Positions 55,471 through 64,000 of a stretch of 64,000 bases of DNA are shown in pieces (position 1 is the first letter of the stretch; every line of letters starts with the position of its first letter). The notes under the pieces are model-generated. The model did no database searches and was not told the DNA's origin. It saw nothing but the letters and a program-made list of their open reading frames with translations. A program made the position numbers and the translations under genes. Source of the stretch: Blautia massiliensis (ex Durand et al. 2017) (GTDB lineage Bacteria; Bacillota; Clostridia; Lachnospirales; Lachnospiraceae); the NCBI RefSeq assembly GCF_001487165.1, contig NZ_LN913005.1:1461-65460 (forward strand). Reading direction: 5' to 3'.

Positions 55471-55569
55471 CTAGTCGTTCCTATCTAGCCATTTGCAGAT
55501 GAGATGGCAAGTCACACCTGCCGCGACGGTAACGATAAAGGTAATTATTATTTCGCTTATAGTTCTCAC
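55471..55569 (-). CDS. Small membrane peptide, type I toxin-like
   Basis: 32 residues if the GTG at 55569 is the start. One hydrophobic helix (ISEIIITFIVTVAAGVTCH) followed by LICKWLDRND; the CKWLDR ending is common in tiny element-borne peptides of Firmicutes. The start is odd: AGGAGGTG places an ATA, not ATG, at the ideal 6-nt distance (55554), while the GTG overlaps the Shine-Dalgarno itself. Toxicity is not shown. Confidence 0.6.
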   Translation of the reverse strand: MRTISEIIITFIVTVAAGVTCHLICKWLDRND

Positions 55570-55780
55570 CTCCTCCCGTTGCCGGGTCTCGGTTGGACAA
55601 CAGAACGATTATATCATACCTCAGAACAAAACGGAACCTTTCAAAATACATATTGCTACCCAAATCTGTCCATCTCTTTTTTCTTCTCCCATCCCTCCAC
55701 ACCAAAACCCGCAAATTTTTTTATCCCCATCATCTTTTCTTCATATTAATATTACCCAAATCCAAAGGAGGCAATATTAT

Positions 55781-56728
55781 ATGAAAAAAACAGATAAAAA
55801 ACAATCCAAATCTAGGCAGGAAGCCCTGAATGAACTGACTGCGGGCCTGGAGCAGTCCATCAAAGATTTTATGGATGGGGACAAGTACAGGGCTTTTCTT
55901 TCCAAGATGTTGCACCTCCACAATTACTCGTTGAATAACCAGATTTTGATTGCCAGACAAAGACCGGATGCCACGCTGTGTGCAAGTTATACCTGCTGGA
56001 AGTCTCTGAACCGTCAGGTCAAAAAGGGAGAATCCGGAATCCAAATCATCTGCCCCTCATCAATCAAATCCCAATCCTTAAAAGACGTAAGAGATGAAAA
56101 CGGCAGACCGGTTACTCTTCCCGATGGAAGTGTCAAGCAGGAAGTTGTTGAAAGAATCATTCCGTTCTTTAAGGTTGGATATACCTTTGACATCAAGCAG
56201 ACGGAAGGTGAACCCCTGCCGGAACTCTGCCACAACCTGGAAGGCAGCCTGAGCGACAAGCAAAAGCAGATAAAAGATATACTCCTAGATATCTGCCCGG
56301 TTCCAGTCCGCTTCCAAGCAATATCCGGGGATGCAAATGGATATTATGACCTCATCCAAAAAGAAATCGTCATAGACAGCAGCCTTTCCGAAGCACAGTC
56401 TCTCAAGACCCTGATTCATGAAATGGCCCATGAAAAACTCCATTCGGCAGACCTTCCGGATAAACACACCGCAGAGGTGCAGGCAGAATCCATTGCTTTT
56501 GTTGTCTGTCAGTATCTCGGCCTGGACACTTCGGAATATTCTTTCGGCTATATTTCCAGTTGGAGTTCCGGCAAAGACGTAAAGGAACTGAAAGCCAGCC
56601 TGGAGACCATACGCAGTACTTCAAACGAGATGATTGACGCAGTAGAACAGAAACTTACAAAAGCAGAAAAACCGGTCCAGGCTATAGCCGAAGCCGCAGA
56701 GACCGTACAGAAAAGGAGGTGCAGATAA
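55781..56728 (+). CDS. ArdC-like antirestriction protein with metallopeptidase domain
   Basis: 315 residues from the ATG at 55781 (AAAGGAGG 8 nt upstream). N-terminal ArdC-type single-strand-DNA-binding domain (about 1-150; HNYSLNNQILIARQRPDA, GESGIQIICPS), C-terminal zincin domain with HEMAHEKLHS (HExxH at 213-217) and a third ligand expected in AEVQAESIAF. Such proteins protect incoming element DNA during conjugation. The stop is contiguous with the next gene's ATG. Confidence 0.9.
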   Translation: MKKTDKKQSKSRQEALNELTAGLEQSIKDFMDGDKYRAFLSKMLHLHNYSLNNQILIARQRPDATLCASYTCWKSLNRQVKKGESGIQIICPSSIKSQSLKDVRDENGRPVTLPDGSVKQEVVERIIPFFKVGYTFDIKQTEGEPLPELCHNLEGSLSDKQKQIKDILLDICPVPVRFQAISGDANGYYDLIQKEIVIDSSLSEAQSLKTLIHEMAHEKLHSADLPDKHTAEVQAESIAFVVCQYLGLDTSEYSFGYISSWSSGKDVKELKASLETIRSTSNEMIDAVEQKLTKAEKPVQAIAEAAETVQKRRCR

Positions 56729-56953
56729 ATGGATACGATTGAACAGCAACTTGCAGAAATAGAACAGTTAAAAGCAAAACAGGCCCTTCATCGCCAGCAG
56801 TTAGCAGAGAACCGCCAGCGTGCTCTTGAGAAAAAGAACTACACAAAACGCCTGGTTGATATCGGAAAGATGGTGCTGGAATTTTTGCCGGATGCTTCGA
56901 CTATGAATGAAGCGGAAATCAGGGAAGTTTTAAAAAAGATTTTAAGCAAGTAG
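56729..56953 (+). CDS. Small helical element protein, DUF3847-like
   Basis: 74 residues. N-terminal Gln/Lys/Glu coiled coil (EQQLAEIEQLKAKQALHRQQLAENRQR) and a short globular C-terminus (LVDIGKMVLEFLP...REVLKKILSK). GGAGG lies in the end of the ArdC-like gene. Similar small proteins accompany relaxase modules; the DUF label is tentative. Confidence 0.6.
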   Translation: MDTIEQQLAEIEQLKAKQALHRQQLAENRQRALEKKNYTKRLVDIGKMVLEFLPDASTMNEAEIREVLKKILSK

Positions 56954-57154
56954 TAGGTCTTGTGGGCGTTCGCTTGGAAGCCGCCGGGGTGGTGGACTGA
57001 AAGACTGCCGGGGCAATCAGTGTGATGACCAGCAGAACGGCAAGCCTGGCCGCCGTTTTCCCTGTCCGTTGATAATGACATTTTAGAATTACAATTTGCT
57101 GTTGTAAAGGAAAGCAGCGTTAAAAAAAGAACAAAAAAAACATAAAAAAGATTT

Positions 57155-57192
57155 CAAAAAAGCGCTCCCAACCTTTCCGGTTGAGAGCGCTT
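57155..57192 (-). terminator. Terminator of the CAP-protein gene
   Basis: Minus strand AAGCGCTCTCAACC / GGTTGGGAGCGCTT with 5-nt loop and T-run. Confidence 0.9.
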
Positions 57193-57204
57193 AAATTGTA
57201 TCGT

Positions 57205-58707
57205 TTAATTTGAAGAATCGGAAGAATCCGACCAGTTGGCCTTTAATGTTTTACTCTCAGGCATGTGGAGGTCATTGTTTTTAATGTAATCCAAATCCAT
57301 TAAGCCACCTTCAAAATATGGATTTTCATAACATTCCGTCCATCCTATAAACTTGCAGCCTTCCTTTTCCGGAATGTCAATAGTTGACAGTTTGATATCT
57401 GCTCTGGCCGGAACACTCATCTCAAACTTCTCTACACCGCCCTTGCTCGGGAACGTGCCTCCATTTGCATATACTGTTAAAGTATACTTCTGGCTTGGGT
57501 TCTTCGCGAAAATCTGTACCCAGAAGTTCTTGTAAACGCCAACACCAATATGGGTCGCTTCCCTGTCAAGCATTGAAACAAGATGACCACGGCTGTTCTC
57601 CCATAAATAGACTGCACGCTCAGGCGTATCGCCAGTCGCAATATTTTCTCCAAGGATATTGCCGGCTCCTGCTTCATAATAAGCTGTACTAAAATCGCTT
57701 CCATCTGGTCTTCCATGGCTGAACTTTGTATAAATCTCTTTCGCCCTGACTGCTGCACCGGCATCAAGAGCGGCATCTTCAACAACAGCTGCTGAACCAT
57801 GCTTAACCCTGACCTGATTTGTCAGCTTAACTACCTCTTTGATTTTTTTGTTAATCTCAGACGGGCTGTCCGGGTCTGGGGTTGGTGTCGCGGTAGGCTT
57901 TGGCTTCTGTGTGGGTTTCGGAGTAGCCGTTGGCTTTGGTGTTGCCGTAGGCTTCGGTTTCTGCGTCGGCTTCGGCGTTGCTGTCGGCCCAACTGTCGGG
58001 GCTGTGGTTGGCGTTACAACCGGTCTCTCTGGAATGACAACCTGCAGTCCTGCTTTGTTGTAACTGCCGTAAGTCTTAAACGTCTTGTTATAACCCCTTA
58101 CCATATAGTAGTAAGTTCTTCCGGCTTCAACCGGGTACTTGCGGCTGGACTTGTGAACGTATTTCAGGGTCTTTGAACTGACGTTCGCAATCCTGGTCCA
58201 CTTTGTGGTGTCAGCGGAGCGGTAGTAAACCAGATAGTTCGTAGCATTGGAAGCCTTGCTCCAGGTCACGGTTGTCTGGTTGTAGCCGTTTGGCTTCGCG
58301 CTGGCCCTTACGGTAGACGGCACGGCCGGGATAGTAACGGTCTTGCCTTTCTTGTCATAAGAACTCCATTTCTTACCGTATTTATTATATGCCCTGACTG
58401 TATAGGTATATTTTTTACCACCCTTGAGTGGATACTTCTTTGAAGATTTATGCGTGTACCTCAGGTTTTTGCTGCTGATAGTTGCCAGCCTCGTCCATTT
58501 CTTGGCACCGGCCTGTTTATAATACACCCGGTATGATGTGGCATTGCTGGCACGTTTCCAGGTGACTGTCACGGAGTTTTTAGCAGCCGCAGCCTTCGTT
58601 ACAGATACTGCCGAAGGTGTCTTTCCAGATGCAGCGAATACCGGCATAGCCATCACCAATACCAGCAGGACTGCCAGGAAACAACTAATTATCCTCTTTC
58701 TTTTCAT
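57205..58707 (-). CDS. Secreted CAP-domain protein with fibronectin-like repeats
   Basis: 500 residues. Signal peptide (1-25, cleavage after VFA), two Fn3-like repeats of about 95 residues (SVTKAAAAKNSVTVTWKRASNATSYRVYYK and its second copy near 135), a Pro/Thr/Lys linker of TPKPT repeats (about 235-285), a CAP/SCP domain (about 290-410; KFSHGRPDG, GENIATGDTPERAVYLWENSRGH, HIGVGV), and an InlB-B-repeat-like end (LTVYANGG...WTE). CAP His and Glu ligands are present. Basic overall, so wall-binding is likely. No sorting signal. Cargo of the element. Confidence 0.88.
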   Translation of the reverse strand: MKRKRIISCFLAVLLVLVMAMPVFAASGKTPSAVSVTKAAAAKNSVTVTWKRASNATSYRVYYKQAGAKKWTRLATISSKNLRYTHKSSKKYPLKGGKKYTYTVRAYNKYGKKWSSYDKKGKTVTIPAVPSTVRASAKPNGYNQTTVTWSKASNATNYLVYYRSADTTKWTRIANVSSKTLKYVHKSSRKYPVEAGRTYYYMVRGYNKTFKTYGSYNKAGLQVVIPERPVVTPTTAPTVGPTATPKPTQKPKPTATPKPTATPKPTQKPKPTATPTPDPDSPSEINKKIKEVVKLTNQVRVKHGSAAVVEDAALDAGAAVRAKEIYTKFSHGRPDGSDFSTAYYEAGAGNILGENIATGDTPERAVYLWENSRGHLVSMLDREATHIGVGVYKNFWVQIFAKNPSQKYTLTVYANGGTFPSKGGVEKFEMSVPARADIKLSTIDIPEKEGCKFIGWTECYENPYFEGGLMDLDYIKNNDLHMPESKTLKANWSDSSDSSN

Positions 58708-58797
58708 CCTGTTTTCCTCCTTGTCTGTTGCGTATGTATACCTCTATTTTACTCCTGCCCTCACCCTTTTGTAAATCAACCAGCCACATTTTCCGCA

Positions 58798-58827
58798 TAA
58801 AAAATGAGAGGCATTCCAGCCTCTCAT
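58798..58827 (-). terminator. Terminator at the end of the transfer gene run
   Basis: Minus strand ATGAGAGGC, TGGAAT, GCCTCTCAT then TTTTTTAT; the stop codon of the 40-residue gene lies inside the stem. Confidence 0.88.
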
Positions 58828-58946
58828 ATACCTTTCTTCCCTTCTATCAGCCTTCCGTCCCCGGTCCTCACATCCACCCGGAAAAATCCCGGCCTCAGTT
58901 CCAGATATCTCCGGACGGCTTCTGTCAGTCTTTCTTCTTTTCCCAT
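58824..58946 (-). CDS. 40-residue conserved-looking small protein
   Basis: ATG at 58946 with AGGAGG 5-6 nt upstream; MGKEERLTEAVRRYLELRPGF...GKKGI. One amphipathic helix followed by a beta-like segment RVDVRTGDGRLIEG. Starts 10 bp after the DUF5688 stop and ends in the terminator stem, so it is the last gene of the leftward transfer operon. Confidence 0.65.
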   Translation of the reverse strand: MGKEERLTEAVRRYLELRPGFFRVDVRTGDGRLIEGKKGI

Positions 58947-58956
58947 ATTTTCCTCC

Positions 58957-59928
58957 TTAAATCGTCCATTTGTGATGCTTTACCTTGTCTACGGTTTCCG
59001 ATACTTTTTGGACATCTTCCCTGGCAACGGACAGTTTCCTGCCGTCATAACGGAAGACTTCGTAAGAGAGCAGGTCCTCCGGCTCTACTGTGGACAGGTT
59101 CACTTTCTTCACCATCTCCTTCATCCTCCCGATGTCCATATCTTCACTTTCCCTTACGACCATGACCTCATGGATGGAACTGGGGAGGATGTAATAAGGC
59201 TCGCCCAATTCTTCAGACACCTTCTGTAAAGCCTCCTGGCACAGCATCACACCAGCACCGTTTATTTTTTCTTTGTTCGTCAGGACATAGAGTGGTGATT
59301 CCTGGGCGAGCATCTCTTCCATCACTTCCCTCTGTATCTCTGTCACTTCCCCCGCTTCTATCTGTCTTTCCAGTTCCTCCCGCAGGATATCGGCAGTATT
59401 CCGCAACTGGAACTCCTGCGCTGCCGTATTTTTATATGCCTCGGCCAAAACCTCACTCTGGCTCATCCGGAATAACGGCAGGCTGTCTTTCGTCACACAG
59501 AAGGAATATAGCAACGTTCCCTCCTCGGCTACCTTGCAGCGCACCACTGCCGCCATATCCTCCACAGAATCGTATACCGCATTTTCCAGGAGTGCCCTGT
59601 TTGCATCCGCATTCACCAACTGGATGAACAGTCCTTTCCGGAAGTCCTCCGCGGATGGCAGGTCCGTGATTTCCGGCAGGGCTGTCCTCTTTTCCTCTAC
59701 CAGGCCCGCTGCGTATCTCCCGATATCCGCCATACTCTCCCCGGATGCCAGCATCCCTGCATAATCGTCCGGATATATGACCAGGGCATGTTTATCCCCT
59801 TCATGCCTGCAACGTAATCCATCCCTGGGGCCGTTTACTTTCGGGACTATGATGGGCTTTACTTCCCACTGCTCCCCCAGGCTCTTCTCTATTGCTTTTT
59901 GCAGTCTGATTTTGTCTTCTTTTTCCAT
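58957..59928 (-). CDS. DUF5688-family protein
   Basis: 323 residues, cytoplasmic. An N-terminal segment with GLRCRHEGDKHALVIYPDDYAGMLASGESMADIGRYAAG, central acidic helices (ILREELERQIEAGEVTEIQREVMEEML), and a C-terminal half with PYYILPSSIHEVMVVRE. Common on Lachnospiraceae conjugative elements; function unknown. Its start overlaps the coupling-protein gene by 40 bp. Confidence 0.8.
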   Translation of the reverse strand: MEKEDKIRLQKAIEKSLGEQWEVKPIIVPKVNGPRDGLRCRHEGDKHALVIYPDDYAGMLASGESMADIGRYAAGLVEEKRTALPEITDLPSAEDFRKGLFIQLVNADANRALLENAVYDSVEDMAAVVRCKVAEEGTLLYSFCVTKDSLPLFRMSQSEVLAEAYKNTAAQEFQLRNTADILREELERQIEAGEVTEIQREVMEEMLAQESPLYVLTNKEKINGAGVMLCQEALQKVSEELGEPYYILPSSIHEVMVVRESEDMDIGRMKEMVKKVNLSTVEPEDLLSYEVFRYDGRKLSVAREDVQKVSETVDKVKHHKWTI

Positions 59929-61802
59929 TTCTCCTTTCCTCCTTCATACTGGCGGTGGATAGACTCCCTCAGGGTCTCATATCCTTTTTCTGCCAGCCGT
60001 ATTAATTTTTCTCTACAATCCTCCGGCCGTTCCGGAAGGATTGGTACTGGTCTTTTTGTTGCTTTTATTTCTTCTTTCCCTTCTATCCCCATAGCCTCCC
60101 GATTATACCGCTGCACCTTCTCAGACATCGGCCCCAGGACGGCATCGTTGAAGTATGAGCACTTCCTGGCTTTGCAATACCCGTAATCTGCGGATATGAT
60201 AATGACCTCATCCTGCTTCACCAGCCTGGACAAATCCGAAGGCTCCAGGACTGGCTTGTCCTGGTATGAGATACTGACACTACGGCTCTTCCCGGAACCG
60301 CTCCAGGTCGTCTGCCTTTCCTTGTAAATGCCAGCCATCCCGCAGATGGTCTTGGCTGTGGAAGGACTCCGTACATCCAAACAGACCAGATATGCACTAT
60401 TGGCAATCATCGACTGGACATCGGCTTTCGTATAAGCATTCTCCAGGGCTTCAAAACTCTGGGTTATCAAAATCAGGGTGATGTTCCGGCTTCTTCCAGT
60501 GAGCAGTATTCCTGAATGTAAACATGGCACGGGGCCTCGGGCACAAATCCGGGCCATCTCATCAATCACGACCATGACCGGCCGGCTCCCTTCCGGCCTC
60601 TTTATAAGGCTCCCAAACACCTGGGCGATAATAAGGTTTACCAAATTGTAGTACACTTCCAGTTTTTCCTCCGGGATGGCCAGGAAGACTGCCCTTCCTT
60701 TCTCAAGCATCTGCGGGTTTGCCTGCCGGGTATTGGTCTCCATTCCATATCGGATATCTTCATCGATAAAGATTTTTAAAGACTCCTGCTCCTGCTGGAC
60801 GATTCCCGACATCGTATCCTCCGCAAGGTTCCGGAACGAAGAAAGAAATTTCGTCTCTGTAGCCCTCGGTGCTGCCCCGTCCAGTAATTCCCCCACCAGT
60901 TCCTTGGCATCCCGGGACAGTATCTCATTCACCAGTTCTGACAGGTTATGTATCTTTTTCTGCTTATACAGGCCAACCAGTTCTCCGACCAAAAGCGAGC
61001 GGCCCGACTGTTTCCAGAACTGGTCTGTATCCTTGGCCGATATGGGTATCAGGCTGTTTGCGATTTCTTCCATAGTCTCCCGGATATCCTGGTCCGTGAC
61101 CCGTCCTCCTTTGTGGTTCAGGAGATACAACGCATCCCATCCCCATTTCCCCCGGTCCTGGAAATCAATGATGACCACATCTTCCGCATCCATCCTTCGG
61201 GATTTCCGCCAGAGTTCTCCTTTGATGTCAACATAAAATCCACCAACATTCTGGCTGGCCAGCAATGACGGAATGACCAGGGCAGAGGACTTGCCACTGC
61301 CAGACCCACCAATCACGAATACATGGCCATCCTTATAATGTGCTGCATCCATCGGCTTGCACAGATATTTCTGCTCTTTTTTGAAATATCCTTCCTCTGT
61401 TCTTCCAAACACCACGCCCTGTGGCTGGTCAAAAAGGAAATCTTCCGCAATCCTTGGGTACATCGCCTTTTGCTTTAACGGGCTTGAAAATTCATTAGGC
61501 TTTTCGTGGAATACATCCTCAATACTGAAATCCTTCTTTCCGGCCGCAGCCTGCCTCTGGTTCTCTGACCATACATAGACAGACGGCAGGAATGATAAGA
61601 CAAACAGGATGAGGTACGACACATCCCCGCCCAAAACTTTCTGAAAGAACAGGATTAACCCCGCCATCGCAAAAGGCTGGAGCCAGATTCCGCTGAAAAA
61701 GATACGGTTTATCCATTTCCATATATCCTTTTTTATCCCGGGACGGGGATTTTGTATCTCCGTCCTCAGATATTTCCAAAACCGGTACAGCCAGTCTTTC
61801 AT
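59889..61802 (-). CDS. VirD4/TraG-type coupling protein
   Basis: 637 residues. Two N-terminal membrane helices (about 32-52 and 60-80), then the FtsK/TraG-like ATPase: Walker A GGSGSGKSS near residue 165 and Walker B MVVIDEMARI near 400. It docks the relaxosome to the mating channel. Overlaps the GNAT-like gene by 4 bp (ATGA). Confidence 0.93.
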   Translation of the reverse strand: MKDWLYRFWKYLRTEIQNPRPGIKKDIWKWINRIFFSGIWLQPFAMAGLILFFQKVLGGDVSYLILFVLSFLPSVYVWSENQRQAAAGKKDFSIEDVFHEKPNEFSSPLKQKAMYPRIAEDFLFDQPQGVVFGRTEEGYFKKEQKYLCKPMDAAHYKDGHVFVIGGSGSGKSSALVIPSLLASQNVGGFYVDIKGELWRKSRRMDAEDVVIIDFQDRGKWGWDALYLLNHKGGRVTDQDIRETMEEIANSLIPISAKDTDQFWKQSGRSLLVGELVGLYKQKKIHNLSELVNEILSRDAKELVGELLDGAAPRATETKFLSSFRNLAEDTMSGIVQQEQESLKIFIDEDIRYGMETNTRQANPQMLEKGRAVFLAIPEEKLEVYYNLVNLIIAQVFGSLIKRPEGSRPVMVVIDEMARICARGPVPCLHSGILLTGRSRNITLILITQSFEALENAYTKADVQSMIANSAYLVCLDVRSPSTAKTICGMAGIYKERQTTWSGSGKSRSVSISYQDKPVLEPSDLSRLVKQDEVIIISADYGYCKARKCSYFNDAVLGPMSEKVQRYNREAMGIEGKEEIKATKRPVPILPERPEDCREKLIRLAEKGYETLRESIHRQYEGGKEKWKKKTKSDCKKQ

Positions 61803-62185
61803 GGTTCCAGGACCTTCCTGGCAATCGGTTTTTCTGAAATCTCTTCAAAGCCATTCTTCTTTAAAAAATGCTTCTTCTGTTTCCCGGTATGGATGTAAAC
61901 AGATGGATACCCCCTCTTCCTGGCGAAATCCTCTATCACACCCAGCAGATACTCCCTTGCCTTGTTATCACCTGCATCCAGGGAATGGATGAACAAGGCT
62001 TTTTCTCCTTCCATCACCGGAAAATTGACTACTGCCGTGGCTGCCGGCTCCGGTCTCCCGTCAGCCTCCAGATTAAGAAATATGTAATCATCCTGAATCT
62101 CACTACCGGCCGGGGCTGACCCCTTATAGGTGAGCAGGACCCGCAGTTTCTGGTCTGTGGCCCCTGCAAGTTGCTTTCCTCTCAT
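61799..62185 (-). CDS. GNAT-like acetyltransferase-fold protein
   Basis: 128 residues; AAGGAG precedes the ATG. Partial GNAT fold: AREYLLGVIEDFARKRGYPSVYIHTGKQKKHFLKKNGFEEISE is the usual C-terminal motif, but the acetyl-CoA R/Q-x-x-G-x-G/A loop is not clear. First gene of the leftward transfer run, divergent from the relaxase. Confidence 0.65.
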   Translation of the reverse strand: MRGKQLAGATDQKLRVLLTYKGSAPAGSEIQDDYIFLNLEADGRPEPAATAVVNFPVMEGEKALFIHSLDAGDNKAREYLLGVIEDFARKRGYPSVYIHTGKQKKHFLKKNGFEEISEKPIARKVLEP

Positions 62186-62345
62186 GTTCTCAACTCCTTA
62201 TGTTTTATTTTCGTTGATAAGGTTTCTTCCTTACCAGCACTTACAGTATGCAGAAAAAAAGAGAAGATAAAAAACGGAATGAAAAAAATTTTATCCTGCC
62301 CCGGATTCTCCATATTGAAAAATAAAAAACGAGGTGATTTTATCT
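62186..62345. promoter_or_regulatory. Divergent intergenic region; candidate oriT
   Basis: 160 bp between the leftward transfer operon and the relaxase gene. It is A/T-rich and contains GATAAGGTTTCTTCCTTACC (imperfect GGTAAGG-type inverted repeat, about 62216-62236) next to AGCACTTACAGTATGC. An oriT beside the relaxase gene would be usual, but no family nick-site consensus is recognised. Confidence 0.4.
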
Positions 62346-64000
62346 ATGGCAATCTTTCAATTCCATATGCAGGTAATCAAACGGAATGACGGAAAAAGTG
62401 TTGTGGCCGCAGCCGCCTACCGTTCTGCCAGTAAAATAGAAAATCAGTACACCGGAATCATGGAGGACTACACCAAGAAGAAATGGGTGACACACAGCGA
62501 AATCGTGCTACCGGAACATGCGCCGAAAGAGTTTCAGGACCGGGGATATCTGTGGAACTCTGTAGAAGAGACAGAAAAAGACCGGAGGGCCAGACTCGCC
62601 AAAGAGGTCATGATTGCCCTTCCAAATGAACTGACACCGGAGGAAAACCTCCAACTGGTGCAGGGATTTGTCCAGGATGCTTTTGTTTCTCAGGGCATGG
62701 TCGCCGATTTCAGCATCCACAATCCGCCTGTCACCAATGAGCAGCATATCCCTGTTGACCGGAACGGCCAGCCAACGAAGGATGAAAAAGACATGATTTT
62801 CCAGAACCCTCATGCACACATCCTTTTGACCATGCGGCCCCTGGATAAAAATGGGAACTGGCAGCCAAAGACACAGAAAGAATATCTCTGCAAACGCCAG
62901 GGAGAGACCGCAGCCTTTACCGCCGAGGAATTTATCCAGGCCAAGGCGGATGGCTGGGAAAAACAGTACCCGTACTTCAAAGGCCGGGAAAAAGTCTGGC
63001 TGACACCCTCTGAGGCCTACCTGGAAAACCTGGTGAGGGCATCCAGCAATCCCCGCTCCACTCCCTACGGACGGGAGAATCCGAAGATGAAGTACTGGAA
63101 CTCCACGGATGCCATCTTTTCCTGGCGGAAATCCTGGGAAGAACATGTAAACCAGGCCCTGGAACGTGCAGGCATACCAGAAAGGGTGGACTGCCGCTCT
63201 TATCAAGCACAGGGTCTGGATGATATCGCCGGCATCCATCTTGGCCCTCATGGGGCAAAACAGACCGATTCCCAGCAGTATCAGATTAACGAAGATATCA
63301 AAAAACTAAATAAAAAGAATCAGGAAATCCGCCAGACTCTGGGCGAACTGGAAGCAGAGATAAAACAAAAGAATGACCAACTCTACGAATCCATTGCAGA
63401 GCGCATGGGCTGGCTGCGGGGTGAAATCCTCTCTGCCCGGTATGACCTGGAGGACTTCCAGACACAACGGGAATATATCCAGAAAACAGCGCAGTCTCTC
63501 CAGGAATCAGTCATCCGTGTAAAAGCAGCCCGGGAGAATGTCCAGGAACGAGACCGGCAGGCTCGAAAAAACATCTCCACACTCAGGAAAGAATGGGACG
63601 GGAAGTTTCCAGCCTGGAGCAGCCGTCCTGATGAGATAGAAGCCGCAATCCAGGCAGAGGAAGAAGGCATCCGCTTCCGTCAGGAACGGCTGGGAAGGAT
63701 TCTGAACGAAGAAGGCTTTTCCGATATCCAGGACTACGAAACCAAAGCCAGGATGCTGGCACAGATGGAATCCGACTTGCAGACACTGGACCAGAAGATT
63801 TCCGCCTGCGAGGAACAGATACAGGAGCATACCCGCCGGTATGAAAAACTATGCAGCCAGATACCGGATGACGTCTCACACCTGGCCGACTTCCGGGAAC
63901 GTAGAAAAAGATGGTCTGACATTTACGGACAGCGGACTTCTGACCATATCCGTAAACGGACCGGCAAAGTAAAAACCGAGACATTTGACCGAATCTTATA
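62346..64000 (+). CDS. MobA/MobL-family relaxase (partial, runs off the right edge)
   Basis: At least 551 residues; open to the window edge. GAGGTG lies about 10 nt before the ATG. N-terminal relaxase domain: MAIFQFHMQVIKRNDGKSVVAAAAYRSA carries the family start and Tyr near residue 25; QNPHAHILLTMRPL is the three-His metal site motif (HAH). From about residue 310 it becomes a long coiled coil (KKLNKKNQEIRQTLGELEAEIK onward). Nicks oriT for transfer. A C-terminal domain, if any, is outside the window. Confidence 0.92.
   Translation, partial: MAIFQFHMQVIKRNDGKSVVAAAAYRSASKIENQYTGIMEDYTKKKWVTHSEIVLPEHAPKEFQDRGYLWNSVEETEKDRRARLAKEVMIALPNELTPEENLQLVQGFVQDAFVSQGMVADFSIHNPPVTNEQHIPVDRNGQPTKDEKDMIFQNPHAHILLTMRPLDKNGNWQPKTQKEYLCKRQGETAAFTAEEFIQAKADGWEKQYPYFKGREKVWLTPSEAYLENLVRASSNPRSTPYGRENPKMKYWNSTDAIFSWRKSWEEHVNQALERAGIPERVDCRSYQAQGLDDIAGIHLGPHGAKQTDSQQYQINEDIKKLNKKNQEIRQTLGELEAEIKQKNDQLYESIAERMGWLRGEILSARYDLEDFQTQREYIQKTAQSLQESVIRVKAARENVQERDRQARKNISTLRKEWDGKFPAWSSRPDEIEAAIQAEEEGIRFRQERLGRILNEEGFSDIQDYETKARMLAQMESDLQTLDQKISACEEQIQEHTRRYEKLCSQIPDDVSHLADFRERRKRWSDIYGQRTSDHIRKRTGKVKTETFDRIL

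Larger units (their letters stand above)
43780..64000. mobile_element. Integrative conjugative or mobilizable element, left part
   Basis: Integrase at the left junction, VirD4-type coupling protein, MobA/MobL relaxase, ArdC-like antirestriction protein, DUF927 ATPase and origin-like repeats mark a transferable element. The left boundary lies between the HPr-like gene (start 43764) and the integrase stop (43916); the exact attachment core cannot be set without the right end, which is outside the window. No mating-pore genes (VirB4, VirB6) are seen in this part, so self-transfer is unproven. Confidence 0.85.

Overview
The window looks like a Lachnospiraceae chromosome (Clostridia; a Blautia- or Dorea-like genus is my inference from gene content and order, not a database match). 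Supporting signs are moderate-to-low GC, strong AGGAGG ribosome binding sites, the ispF-cysS-mrnC-rlmB-sigH order, pyrK-dependent pyrimidine synthesis, clpC followed by radA, sporulation regulators, and a QTGD-type cell-wall sorting signal.

Positions 1-43.8 kb are core chromosome, almost all transcribed leftward (minus strand). The first 1.3 kb is a gene-free stretch of GC-rich repeats: 46-bp tandem repeats, a large imperfect palindrome and 83-bp repeats. Then come radA, a conserved small protein, clpC and a GntR regulator; purE-purM-purN-purD; an M29-type aminopeptidase and an HD phosphohydrolase; pyrC-pyrF-pyrK-pyrD-pyrE; cspA (plus strand) with a structured leader; a DegV protein; a stand-alone Spo0A DNA-binding domain; htpG with a CIRCE operator; a 1004-residue wall-anchored protein; maf with two HAD phosphatases; glnS and tRNA-Thr; sigH-rlmB-mrnC-cysS-ispF; a glycerol-1-phosphate dehydrogenase; a c-di-GMP-I riboswitch in front of tiny ORFs; ridA; a serine hydrolase; a nuclease-helicase fusion; and an HPr-like protein in which the phosphorylatable His is replaced by Asp.

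From about 43.8 kb to the right edge lies the left part of an integrative and conjugative or mobilizable element. It carries a tyrosine integrase at the junction, a signal peptidase I, several element-type hypothetical proteins (one frameshifted), a DUF927 ATPase with a divergent HTH/coiled-coil partner, an AT-rich origin-like region, 23-bp iterons, a small membrane peptide with a strong hairpin, an ArdC-like antirestriction metallopeptidase, a secreted CAP protein, a DUF5688 protein, a VirD4-type coupling protein, a GNAT-like protein and a MobA/MobL relaxase that runs off the window. The right end of the element is not in view.

The most unusual feature is a non-coding block of about 530 bp present twice in this element (45457-45985 and 50322-50855), in the same orientation and highly similar. 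Two adjacent base pairs in one predicted stem change together between the copies (GG/CC to AA/TT), and the copies have long invariant stretches. This fits a large structured RNA carried by the element. Second in interest are the c-di-GMP riboswitch that controls only micro-ORFs and the hairpin inside the cspA leader.
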